A program made the translations under genes and the position numbers. A DNA stretch of 25,384 nt. Origin: JAIXWP01 sp044371755 (GTDB lineage Bacteria; Bacteroidota; Bacteroidia; Flavobacteriales_D; Sanyastnellaceae). Of this stretch, positions 16,061 to 23,500 are shown piece by piece. The stretch is from the NCBI GenBank assembly GCA_044371755.1, contig JBILSZ010000034.1, positions 1 through 25,384 of the forward strand. The letters are read 5' to 3'. Below the pieces are notes generated by a model. The model was not told where the DNA came from, searched no databases, and saw only the letters and a list, made by a program, of their open reading frames with translations. Positions within the stretch are counted from its first letter, which is position 1, and every line of letters starts with the position of its first letter.

Positions 16061-16684
16061 TTAGTCTTTAACAAAAACTTTTGCCAAAGGGTCGAAAAGA
16101 TAGACGTATTTGGTGGCAAGTTCAGTGCATTGATAACGCTTGCGCAATTGTTCTCCCTTTTTAAATACCTTTTTGTCTCTGCCGTAGATAAAGATGCTTC
16201 CAGTTGGAAGATCATCCAAAATCCTTGTGTATGGCCCCATGCGGTCATACTTCGTCAAGGCTTTAAAGAGATGAAAGTCGCTGTGGGTCGTTGCCCCAGG
16301 ATCCATCATATAGCGTTTGAGCGGCATTTCAATATCCTCAGGGAAGATGCCTTTATTGAAAAAAGGACGCATCACTAATTTGAATGAGTCTTTCCATTCC
16401 TGGCCGTGTGGCTGAATGCGCTGTCCATATTCTAGATGCGCCACCAAGTGCGCCACTTCATGCACCATTGTAATCAGGAAAGCATAAGGGTTGAGATTCC
16501 CATTGACTGTGATTTCATGCCGCTGACCTTTAGGTGCCGGCTTGAAGTGACCGTGCTTGGTGCTACGTGGAGGCGTGATCACCAAATGATGTGGGTATTT
16601 TCGAAGTAGAGCGCAGGCCAGGTCAATCGAATTGGCGGGAATGAAGCGCTCTAGCGCTTTTTCAAGGTCTGTCGAGTTTTTCAC
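16061..16684 (-). CDS. SprT-like zinc metalloprotease domain protein
   Basis: This is a 207-residue protein. The zinc motif HEVAH is at 75-79 within TMVHEVAHLVAHLEYGQ, and a third likely ligand is H93 (QPHGQEW). This is the SprT/Spartan arrangement. The N-terminal part (ALERFIPANSIDLACALLRKYP) is helical; the C-terminal part (IFIYGRDKKVFKKGEQLRKR, then YLFDPLAKVFVKD) replaces the classical SprT zinc ribbon with a small beta domain, usual for Bacteroidota. Function in bacteria is not established; eukaryotic relatives cleave DNA-protein crosslinks. The GTG start at 16684 lies within the 3' end of the small lipoprotein gene, overlapping it by 23 bases in another frame, so the two are probably translated from one mRNA. 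Confidence 0.85.
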   Translation of the reverse strand: MKNSTDLEKALERFIPANSIDLACALLRKYPHHLVITPPRSTKHGHFKPAPKGQRHEITVNGNLNPYAFLITMVHEVAHLVAHLEYGQRIQPHGQEWKDSFKLVMRPFFNKGIFPEDIEMPLKRYMMDPGATTHSDFHLFKALTKYDRMGPYTRILDDLPTGSIFIYGRDKKVFKKGEQLRKRYQCTELATKYVYLFDPLAKVFVKD

Positions 16685-16811
16685 CTGCCACCTCCCCAGT
16701 CATTTCTATTCGGTCTTCCCACTTGGGACAAGTATTGCAACGGTTTTTCTTATTGGCCTTGCAGGCAGCAAATACCGTCAGAATTATTAACATTAGAAAG
16801 AATCGTTTCAT
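16662..16811 (-). CDS. Small lipoprotein (49 residues) upstream of the SprT-like gene
   Basis: This gene is easily missed because of its size. The frame from the ATG at 16811 reads MKRFFLMLIILTVFAACKAN, a short positive N-terminus, hydrophobic core and a lipobox (VFAAC, lipidated Cys17). The mature part is only about 33 residues and carries a CNTCPKWED motif (C25, C28). It ends at a TGA (16664-16662) inside the SprT-like gene. I recall similar tiny CPKW/CPKF-type lipoproteins in Bacteroidota but cannot name a family. A -7-like box (TAGTTTCG) ends 4 bases before the ATG, supporting this start. The function is unknown; the two extra cysteines could bind metal or form a disulfide. Confidence 0.75.
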   Translation of the reverse strand: MKRFFLMLIILTVFAACKANKKNRCNTCPKWEDRIEMTGEVAGEKLDRP

Positions 16812-16815
16812 AGTG

Positions 16816-16823
16816 CGAAACTA
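16816..16823 (-). promoter_or_regulatory. Probable -7 box of the lipoprotein/sprT-like unit (minus strand)
   Basis: Read on the minus strand the bases are TAGTTTCG, one mismatch from TAnnTTTG. The box ends 4 bases before the lipoprotein ATG, again the leaderless spacing. It is separated by a single base from the plus-strand box at 16825-16832. Confidence 0.4.
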
Positions 16824-16824
16824 T

Positions 16825-16832
16825 TATATTTG
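16825..16832 (+). promoter_or_regulatory. -7 box of the small T9SS-domain gene (TATATTTG)
   Basis: This is a perfect TAnnTTTG match 56 bases before the ATG at 16889. The predicted leader of about 50 bases contains a short GGCAA/TTGCC inverted repeat (16851-16870) and a three-codon ATG-AAA-GTA-TGA frame at 16881-16892 whose stop overlaps the real start. Confidence 0.5.
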
Positions 16833-16888
16833 TTATCCGTTTTATATAAAGGCAAGGAATTTGTTTTGCCACTATAAAACATGAAAGT

Positions 16889-17224
16889 ATGAGAAAAATT
16901 TTACTCTTAATCACTGCCGCCCTATTATTTAACGTTCTGGGCTTTGCTCAGTCGGGAAACCCGATTGGCACAGCTTCTATTTCACCCAATCCGGTGGAAT
17001 CAAAGGCAGTTTTGACCTTCGAAGAACCAGTGTTGGAGGATATTAATGTGGTTGTAAAAGACCTTACAGGCAAGGTACTTTACAATTTCAAGCCAGATAC
17101 TCACGGAGAGGAATGCACCTCCGTTCGTATGGATATGTTAGAGAATTTAAGAAGAGGCATTTATATTGTTCAAGTAACAGGAACATCAGGAAAGATCAAG
17201 ACATTGAAATTTCAAAAGACATAG
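16889..17224 (+). CDS. Small secreted protein made almost only of a T9SS type A sorting domain
   Basis: This is a 111-residue protein. Residues 1-20 are a signal peptide (MRKILLLITAALLFNVLGFA). The rest, from GTASISPNPVESKAVLTF through VVVKDLTGKVLYNF to GIYIVQVTGTSGKIKTLKFQ, matches the T9SS type A C-terminal domain, which normally forms the last 70-90 residues of large surface proteins. There is thus almost no cargo in front of the sorting domain. It should be exported by Sec, cross the outer membrane through the type IX system and be attached to the surface or released. It is monocistronic by appearance: a -7 box lies at 16825 and a terminator at 17267-17296. I do not see a frameshifted remnant of a larger gene upstream. 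Confidence 0.85.
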   Translation: MRKILLLITAALLFNVLGFAQSGNPIGTASISPNPVESKAVLTFEEPVLEDINVVVKDLTGKVLYNFKPDTHGEECTSVRMDMLENLRRGIYIVQVTGTSGKIKTLKFQKT

Positions 17225-17266
17225 ATTCAAATCTATATTAATTAACCCAAACAAATCGTAGAAGAG

Positions 17267-17296
17267 TCCCCCTCCCAAAAGAGGGGGATTTTTTTT
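17267..17296 (+). terminator. Rho-independent terminator after the small T9SS-domain gene
   Basis: TCCCCCTC (17267-17274) pairs with GAGGGGGA (17281-17288) around a six-base loop, followed by eight T. It is a very GC-rich, strong stem in an AT-rich gap. Confidence 0.93.
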
Positions 17297-17342
17297 AGAA
17301 ATATGTTTTCGTGGATAATATTCGGAATGACTCAAATTTCGC

Positions 17343-17421
17343 GAATCGGCTCACGCAAATGAGCAATTCGGCTCAAAAAACAGTTTTTTTGAGCCGATTC
17401 GAAGGAAAAAATGAGCCGATT
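17343..17421. repeat. Cluster of four inverted AATCGGCTCA units with a long hairpin
   Basis: Two direct units (AATCGGCTCA at 17344-17353 and ATTCGGCTCA at 17366-17375) face two inverted units (TGAGCCGATT at 17390-17399 and 17412-17421). The central pair forms a near-perfect hairpin: CGGCTCAAAAAA (17369-17380) pairs with TTTTTTGAGCCG (17385-17396) around four bases. It lies between two convergent genes, so the hairpin with its T/A tracts may serve as the terminator of the minus-strand helix-hairpin-helix gene and as a backup for the plus strand. The extra outer copies are not explained by termination. Confidence 0.7.
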
Positions 17422-17470
17422 GGCAGGCGCCAACCAATACGAAGGCCTTTTTTTTTCAATTTATCTAAAG

Positions 17471-19564
17471 CTAAAACTGCCAGCGCACCTGCACGGTCAC
17501 GTCGCCACGGCGATTGCCGGTGATCTCATTATTGCCGCTGCTGATGGTCTGCCTGTCGAAGTATATCCATTGAGCGTAGCGAACCCACATATCCAATCCT
17601 CGGCGAATATCCCACTTCATCAGCGCGTACATGCGCTGGCCTCTTCCATTGTGTGAGGGAATACTGAAGGCATAAAGTACATCGCTTTCATAGGCCCAAA
17701 TGGCAGCGTCAAATGTTGGGGTGTTGAAAATGGCGTATCGTGTATTGAAGCTGATTTTACTTCCAGTTTTTTTCCAAATCACATCTTGGTAGATCAGGAA
17801 GCCGGTCACTGTTGGAGAAAGGGCTTTTTCATAAATCTTCCATTCCAATCTTGAGCGCATTTGCACATTCGGATGTGGCTGATAAATGGCATTGAGTCTG
17901 AAATTTTGAATGCGCTCCGCCACAGGATAGTCGATGCGTGCATCTTCAGCACCCAAGTCTTCGCCTCGATTTCTAACCTGATAACGGAAATAAAAATCTT
18001 GCTTCTTGTCGGGTTTGTAGTTGAGCTGAACCAGATGATCGCTCGCTGTAGTGGGGGTACTCAATTGAAAGCGCAACCACTTGTATCGAATCTGATCGCT
18101 ATATGCCGCGAGTGTCCAGCCTTTGGCGATGTTTGCTTCCACACCAAGATACATTCCTCTTTCATTTTGAGGAGTGAAGTTTTCTGCAAAGACATTAAAG
18201 TATTGCACTTGATAGTCTTTTTCAAACCAGCGATGCACTCCCGAAACGCTGATACGTGGATGCAGCGCGGCAATGAACCCATTGAGCGCTGCCATGCCGC
18301 CGTTTGCACTGCGTGAGAATTCACCAAAGACATTGAAGTTGCGATATACCTTTTGATAATCGATACCGATATTGGTATTCTCTCTTCCGCTAAATCGATA
18401 GATTTGATAGAGCTGTGCTCTCGGAATTACCTCTGCCGAATATTCGATGTGCGCTGCGGTCATAGAGGCGGAGAAAGTACGTGTGGCATATTTTAAATTA
18501 CCCACAGCAACATCTTCTTGCACTGTTCCTTTATTAGCAAGTTCACTTTCTGTTCGATGCAAGCCTGCAATTAATAAACTGCTCACCACAATGCCATCAT
18601 CTACAATTGTCGAATCACTTTGCTCCTGCACGTTTCCGTCAATATTTTTTCTGGAATACAATGCCGTGAGTTCCCATTTTCTCCATGCCAAAGTGGTACC
18701 TGCTCCACGCAAGAAAAGCGACTCATTGACGGACGAATAGGGTCGAAGGCCACTTGCATTCTTTTTTATATTCATCACGAATGGGGATTTTCCAAATCCA
18801 AGCCCATTCCAGAAGGTGAGCCCTTGCCCAAACTGTGCTTGAAAATCACCAAGAGCAAGTGCTTTGATCGCATTGTTATTTCTAATAAAAATATGACCAC
18901 TCGCGAAGTCGGGTCCATGGCGCAGCGACTCTCCGGCATCTTTTTCTAATGTGAAACCGGCGATTAGATTCTTTCGATACTGAAATCTAAAACGCGTAAA
19001 CATATAATCCGGACTACCTACATAATTCGCGGGCTCGCCTTCGGCAGGATCGGGAATAAAACCAGCTTGTTCTTGCAAGGTGCGACGATAACGCAAGAAT
19101 AAATCTCCCGTGCCTTCCTTAAACATATTACGCCATGTAAAATCGGAGAGCATACCCTGCGGCGCAACGGTTACAAAGGGTTGAATCAACCGAATGGTGT
19201 TGAGGTCGAAAAATTTGATGGATTGAAGTTCGTAGATGCTCTTCAAAGCCCCAAAACGAGCAATGTGATTTTGAAGGGCATTTATTTGAAGTTCGTTGAG
19301 AAGGTACAATTCTCTCAAGTCTTCTGAATTGGCGCTATTGAGGTTAATGGGTTGTTCGAAATAAAAACTCAGGTCTTCAAATAGATTGGTGTAATCTATT
19401 TCTACCGTTTCGTCGACACTAGCAGCGATGATTTCAATGCGTTGTTCGATGATATTTTGCTTGTTGAAATCAGATTCTTTCTGACCGAATGAACGTTCAG
19501 TCGGTATTGTCAAACCTGCCAAAATCAAGCATATTGCGATGATATGATTTTTGAGAGTAATCAA
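17471..19564 (-). CDS. Helix-hairpin-helix domain outer-membrane protein
   Basis: This is a 697-residue exported protein. A signal-like N-terminus (residues 1-27, ending ERSFGQ) precedes a ComEA-type helix-hairpin-helix region at ~73-132 (INLNSANSEDLRELYLLNEL, then GALKSIYELQSI). The remaining ~560 residues are rich in amphipathic beta strands (YRYQVRNRGEDLG, WVRYAQWIYFDRQ) and end in RWQF, as outer-membrane barrels do. Such combinations are common and uncharacterised in Bacteroidota. The HhH part may bind a periplasmic partner; DNA binding is only a guess from ComEA. The TTG start overlaps the stop of the upstream barrel gene (TTGA), so the pair is probably translated together. An imperfect 22-bp palindrome lies in the signal-peptide codons. 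Confidence 0.8.
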   Translation of the reverse strand: MITLKNHIIAICLILAGLTIPTERSFGQKESDFNKQNIIEQRIEIIAASVDETVEIDYTNLFEDLSFYFEQPINLNSANSEDLRELYLLNELQINALQNHIARFGALKSIYELQSIKFFDLNTIRLIQPFVTVAPQGMLSDFTWRNMFKEGTGDLFLRYRRTLQEQAGFIPDPAEGEPANYVGSPDYMFTRFRFQYRKNLIAGFTLEKDAGESLRHGPDFASGHIFIRNNNAIKALALGDFQAQFGQGLTFWNGLGFGKSPFVMNIKKNASGLRPYSSVNESLFLRGAGTTLAWRKWELTALYSRKNIDGNVQEQSDSTIVDDGIVVSSLLIAGLHRTESELANKGTVQEDVAVGNLKYATRTFSASMTAAHIEYSAEVIPRAQLYQIYRFSGRENTNIGIDYQKVYRNFNVFGEFSRSANGGMAALNGFIAALHPRISVSGVHRWFEKDYQVQYFNVFAENFTPQNERGMYLGVEANIAKGWTLAAYSDQIRYKWLRFQLSTPTTASDHLVQLNYKPDKKQDFYFRYQVRNRGEDLGAEDARIDYPVAERIQNFRLNAIYQPHPNVQMRSRLEWKIYEKALSPTVTGFLIYQDVIWKKTGSKISFNTRYAIFNTPTFDAAIWAYESDVLYAFSIPSHNGRGQRMYALMKWDIRRGLDMWVRYAQWIYFDRQTISSGNNEITGNRRGDVTVQVRWQF
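19484..19505. repeat. 22-bp imperfect palindrome related to the ACCGAAT motif
   Basis: The site has outer arms ACCGA and TCGGT around TGAACGTTCA with one mismatched pair, making it 4 bases longer than the 18-bp copies. It lies in the signal-peptide codons of the helix-hairpin-helix gene. It resembles operators of TetR-family regulators in form, but its coding position argues against a simple operator. Confidence 0.4.
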
Positions 19565-20376
19565 AATCCAGCGCCTGAATAAGTAAGTGAAAGCTGCGGT
19601 GAAAAGCCTAGAATGCTATTGTAAGATGCGGCAATATCCGCACGCAAGAACTTGTTTTTCCAACCAAATCCAAAACTTGTTGCAGTTGGATTGGCTCCTC
19701 CAGCAGCTCGCACGACAATACTTTCAGCAATGTCATACTCGATACCGCCCACGATATTGATTCTTTGATCAGTGACCTGACGAGCCTGGCAAATGAGTTT
19801 TACTTTTTCAGAAAAAATATAATGAGCACCGAGCGTCAATACCGAGGGCATGCGCTCGTCATTGAATTCAGAAAGGCGTGCTCTATTAATATTTTCAATG
19901 TGGCCTGCTAGGTGAAGATTTTTATTGAGCTTGTAAAGAAAACCACCTTCGGCACTAAAACTTCTGCTAATCCCATATCCTTCTGCGATGCGCAAGCTGT
20001 GATAATTCATTTGTAAACCAACAGAAAATGTCTCAGAAAGGGGCATCGCATAAGCTAGACCTACACGGCTTTGATTGAACGCTGAGTATCCAAAACTTTG
20101 ATATGAAAATGCGAAAGTACTGTTACGAACTTTCGTGGCAGCAAACACACCACGATCACCAAGTTCTTTGATAAGGAAACGATTTTGGAAAAACGCACCT
20201 GCTGTAAATCCTTTGATATTGGCAAGGCCGGCTTGATTGTGAAAAGCTCCCCAGGAGTCTTCAAGCGTGACTACTGCTCCACCCAATGCAGCCGCGCGAC
20301 CACCTTCCACTGAGGATTGGGCTCGCAACATACCGCCAATGAGTAGACAAAGAATGGATATGAGATATCTGGTCAA
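19561..20376 (-). CDS. PorV/PorQ-like outer-membrane beta-barrel protein
   Basis: This is a 271-residue exported barrel. The TTG start gives a signal peptide (LTRYLISILCLLIGGMLRAQ). The mature N-terminus SVEGGRAAALGGAVVTLED, followed by WGAFHNQAGLA, is the signature of the PorV/PorQ-like branch of FadL-type barrels that contains T9SS components. The rest is regular beta-hairpin sequence ending YSGAGF. It is shorter than typical PorQ and PorV proteins, so I do not assign either name. Its stop overlaps the start of the helix-hairpin-helix barrel gene, suggesting a two-protein outer-membrane unit. No TAnnTTTG box was found at the expected place; the leader before the TTG is AT-rich (AATTAAAAAACC), as is common where Shine-Dalgarno sequences are absent. 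Confidence 0.7.
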   Translation of the reverse strand: MTRYLISILCLLIGGMLRAQSSVEGGRAAALGGAVVTLEDSWGAFHNQAGLANIKGFTAGAFFQNRFLIKELGDRGVFAATKVRNSTFAFSYQSFGYSAFNQSRVGLAYAMPLSETFSVGLQMNYHSLRIAEGYGISRSFSAEGGFLYKLNKNLHLAGHIENINRARLSEFNDERMPSVLTLGAHYIFSEKVKLICQARQVTDQRINIVGGIEYDIAESIVVRAAGGANPTATSFGFGWKNKFLRADIAASYNSILGFSPQLSLTYSGAGF

Positions 20377-20483
20377 GGTTTTTTAATTGGTGCGGCAAAT
20401 TACTTAAAAATTAATCAAATAAGGAAGTTACTGATGGGGTCAAATATTTGTTAGGAAAAGGTTAGTTATCTCGAGAATAAAAC

Positions 20484-20491
20484 TATCTTTG
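20484..20491 (+). promoter_or_regulatory. -7 box of the large T9SS cargo gene (TATCTTTG)
   Basis: This perfect TAnnTTTG match ends 43 bases before the ATG at 20535. The leader begins with an ATATTG/CAATAT inverted repeat (20492-20508). It lies in the 158-base divergent gap with the PorV/PorQ-like gene. Confidence 0.55.
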
Positions 20492-20534
20492 ATATTGTCT
20501 TTCAATATAGTAAGACAATCTAAACCTTAGCCAA

Positions 20535-23500
20535 ATGAAATATCACTCCTCACTATTGGGGATAGTGTGTGCGCTTTTGTGCAGCATTGTGCTCCCTGCT
20601 TTTTCTCAATTTCAAAATACTTATTTGCACGGTTTTGATCATGATCACTACAGTGTGGCCTACCGTCATGATACTTTGGGGGGCGTCTACGCGGGCTCAA
20701 TGAATGTTGGTGGAAACTGGCAAATTCATCTACAAGATATGGATATGAATGGGGTCATTCTCAATGAAAGATTGATAGGTGGGCCAAACGAGGACAGAGC
20801 ATTGCATATTAACGCAGCAATAAATGGTAACGGATATGTAGTTTGCGGCCAGACGAAGGAATCAGGTTTTGATGTTGGATATGTAATCTTGGTCGATAAT
20901 AATCTGAATGTCACCAATCAACGAAAACTGAATGTAGGAATTCCTAATACGCACTCAACGATTTTAAATGTAATTGCTACTACAGATAATCCATGCAATA
21001 ATGACCCAATCAATGGCTATGTATTATGCGGTTTTGTTGCTTCAGGTTACGCAAGTAACAACTCCAAGCAGTCGTTTATAATGAAGCTAGATGCAAATCT
21101 GAATCTACTTTGGCAAAAGTTTTTCAATTCTCCACAAGGCTCAAACCCGAATGATTGGGACATGGCTTCTCATGTGGTTCAGGTATGTGCTGAGGGAGGG
21201 TATTTTGTCGGAGGTTCTGGTACTTCTTCAGATGGGGATCAAGCTGTATTAGCGGCATGTGTCACCTATAATGGTGTGTTGATGTGGAAAAAGCTTTATG
21301 AGAATGCTGGAGGAAGCGGAAATAGTTGCGTTGGTGCCGATGCGTCGCACGATGATGCAGGTTGGCGCGAATGCATTTATCAACTGGTCAATCACTCCAA
21401 TAACAAAAATATGGGCTTCGTGAAAATGGATGATGGCACAGGTGCTTTCGATTTGTCAGAGTCCTATGAAATGACTGTTCCTGGCGGTGATTACTATGGG
21501 TATTCATTTGAGGCTTTGTGCGCCAGCACTACGCTTAATATAGCTGGATATGGCTTGAACCAAACAGAAACAACAGGCTCAACCACTTATTCAGGTACTT
21601 TCGCTCACGTATTTACTTTTGATATTCTCTCCAATATCATTTCCGGCGCGACAAAGTACCCTACACAATCCACAAACTACACACCGTCGTCTCTTATAAT
21701 TGATACATATAGTACATCTTCACATCCCCGAATTTACTATCCGAAAATGATGGATAGAAGAGGAGTGCCTTTTAGTGGAGAGCTGTTTTTGGCTACTTAC
21801 GAAAATGCTGGTTTACTAGATGAATTGCATTTGCTCAACACGAACGGATCACTACAGTCTACCTGTCATTACACACCGAATACAGTTATAACTTCACCAT
21901 ATGTTCCAATTGTGTCGCCAGTAGATACAATCATCCAAGCGATTAGTCTGAGTGCACTGTCTCTGCCCAATCAGAACATTAATGCCACTGTACAAAGTTG
22001 CATTCCACCATGTCCAGCCAATGCTAATTTTAACACTGTAGATTTGGGAAGTTGTTGTTTTAAATTTGAAGATACAACACCTGATGGAGCAAACAGTTGC
22101 AACAATTTCGTGATAACAGATTTGTCTAATAATATCATTTATTCGAACGTTGCAGATACCATTACGTTTTGCTTTAATGCGTTTCCTCCCGGTCAATATA
22201 TCATTTGTCATCAAGATTGTTATTTTATACCCGGTGCTGTTGGCTGCGACAATGTTGTGTGTGACACCATTGATGTAGTATGCCAACCGTGCGTGCCTTC
22301 GCCAGCAGATTTTAGTTTTATTATTTCTGGCTGCAGTGTCACCTTCACGGATCTTACCCCAGAGGGTAATCCTGACGCTTGCGAAAAATGGGTTTTTGGT
22401 AATGCGGGTCAAGCCTTTACAACGGATGCAGCCTCATTTACATTCCCAGGCTCAGGCACCTATACCGTTTGTCACTACGACTGCTGCCGCGACCCATTTA
22501 CCGGACAAACCTACATTACTCAGGTGTGTAAAACAATCACTATTAATTGTTTTCCGCCGTGCTGTGCTCCAACAGACTTCGTTGTCAGTGGTGCACTATG
22601 TTGCCGAACATTCACTCCCGTTCTGCCAGCAAATTGCAATGCCAATTTAATCTATCTATGGTCATTTGGAAATAATCAGACGAGTACGCAACAATCGCCA
22701 ACAGTTTGCTACAATGGAAGTGGCTCATATTATGTGTGTTTGCGAACATATTGCAACGGGGCATTAATGAATGTGATATGTAAAAAGATTCGCGTGCGTT
22801 GCGCTATTATTATCAATCCAAACCCATGGGGTTGGAATCCTGTCATTTCTTCGAGGTCATCAGGACTGAGTGCTGTCTTCACAGATTCTTCTAATCCAGA
22901 TCCCTCATTACAATTGGTTGCAAGAGAATGGGATTTTGGTGATGGTACTTTTTCTATAGAAACAAGTCCGGAACATTACTATCAGATGGGTGGTCAGTAT
23001 GAGGTAATACTCCATGTGACTTATGAAAATCCTGCGACAGGCGAGGTGCTAACGAAATCTACCTCAGAAGTCATTTCAGTCAATTTTAGTCCTCCATGTA
23101 ACTGTGCACCTTCATTCCCAGAAGCAATAACATCTGGAGAATTGGTGTGCAATTCTGAGAATAGTATTCAGCTTAAAATTAGAGATGATGGACACCTTGC
23201 TAATATGACTTATGAATGGTATAGACTATCGTGTTGTTGTGAAAATTGTAATGATATCTTTACAGCAGACGCGTTGGGAGCACCCGTAGGAGTGGGACAA
23301 AATTTATGGATTCATCATGTGGTGAGTGACGAAGCTTATGTGTGTAAATGTACTTGCAATAGCACGGGGACTTACACATTTACCAATATTTTGTACGTAG
23401 AATATGATCATCATCCGTTGAGTATTCAATCAAGTGGACCGAATGTTTGTTCGGGTAGTGCTGCCAATTTAGTCGCTATCGATAGTAGCGCTATTTCCTA

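Noticed and set aside
17861..18316. 151-codon plus-strand frame opposite the helix-hairpin-helix gene
   Set aside because: It is antisense to a clear barrel-coding frame and has no family resemblance.
21894..22412. 172-codon minus-strand frame inside the large T9SS gene
   Set aside because: It is a shadow of the PKD-encoding region; the sense frame has clear domains and the antisense peptide has none.
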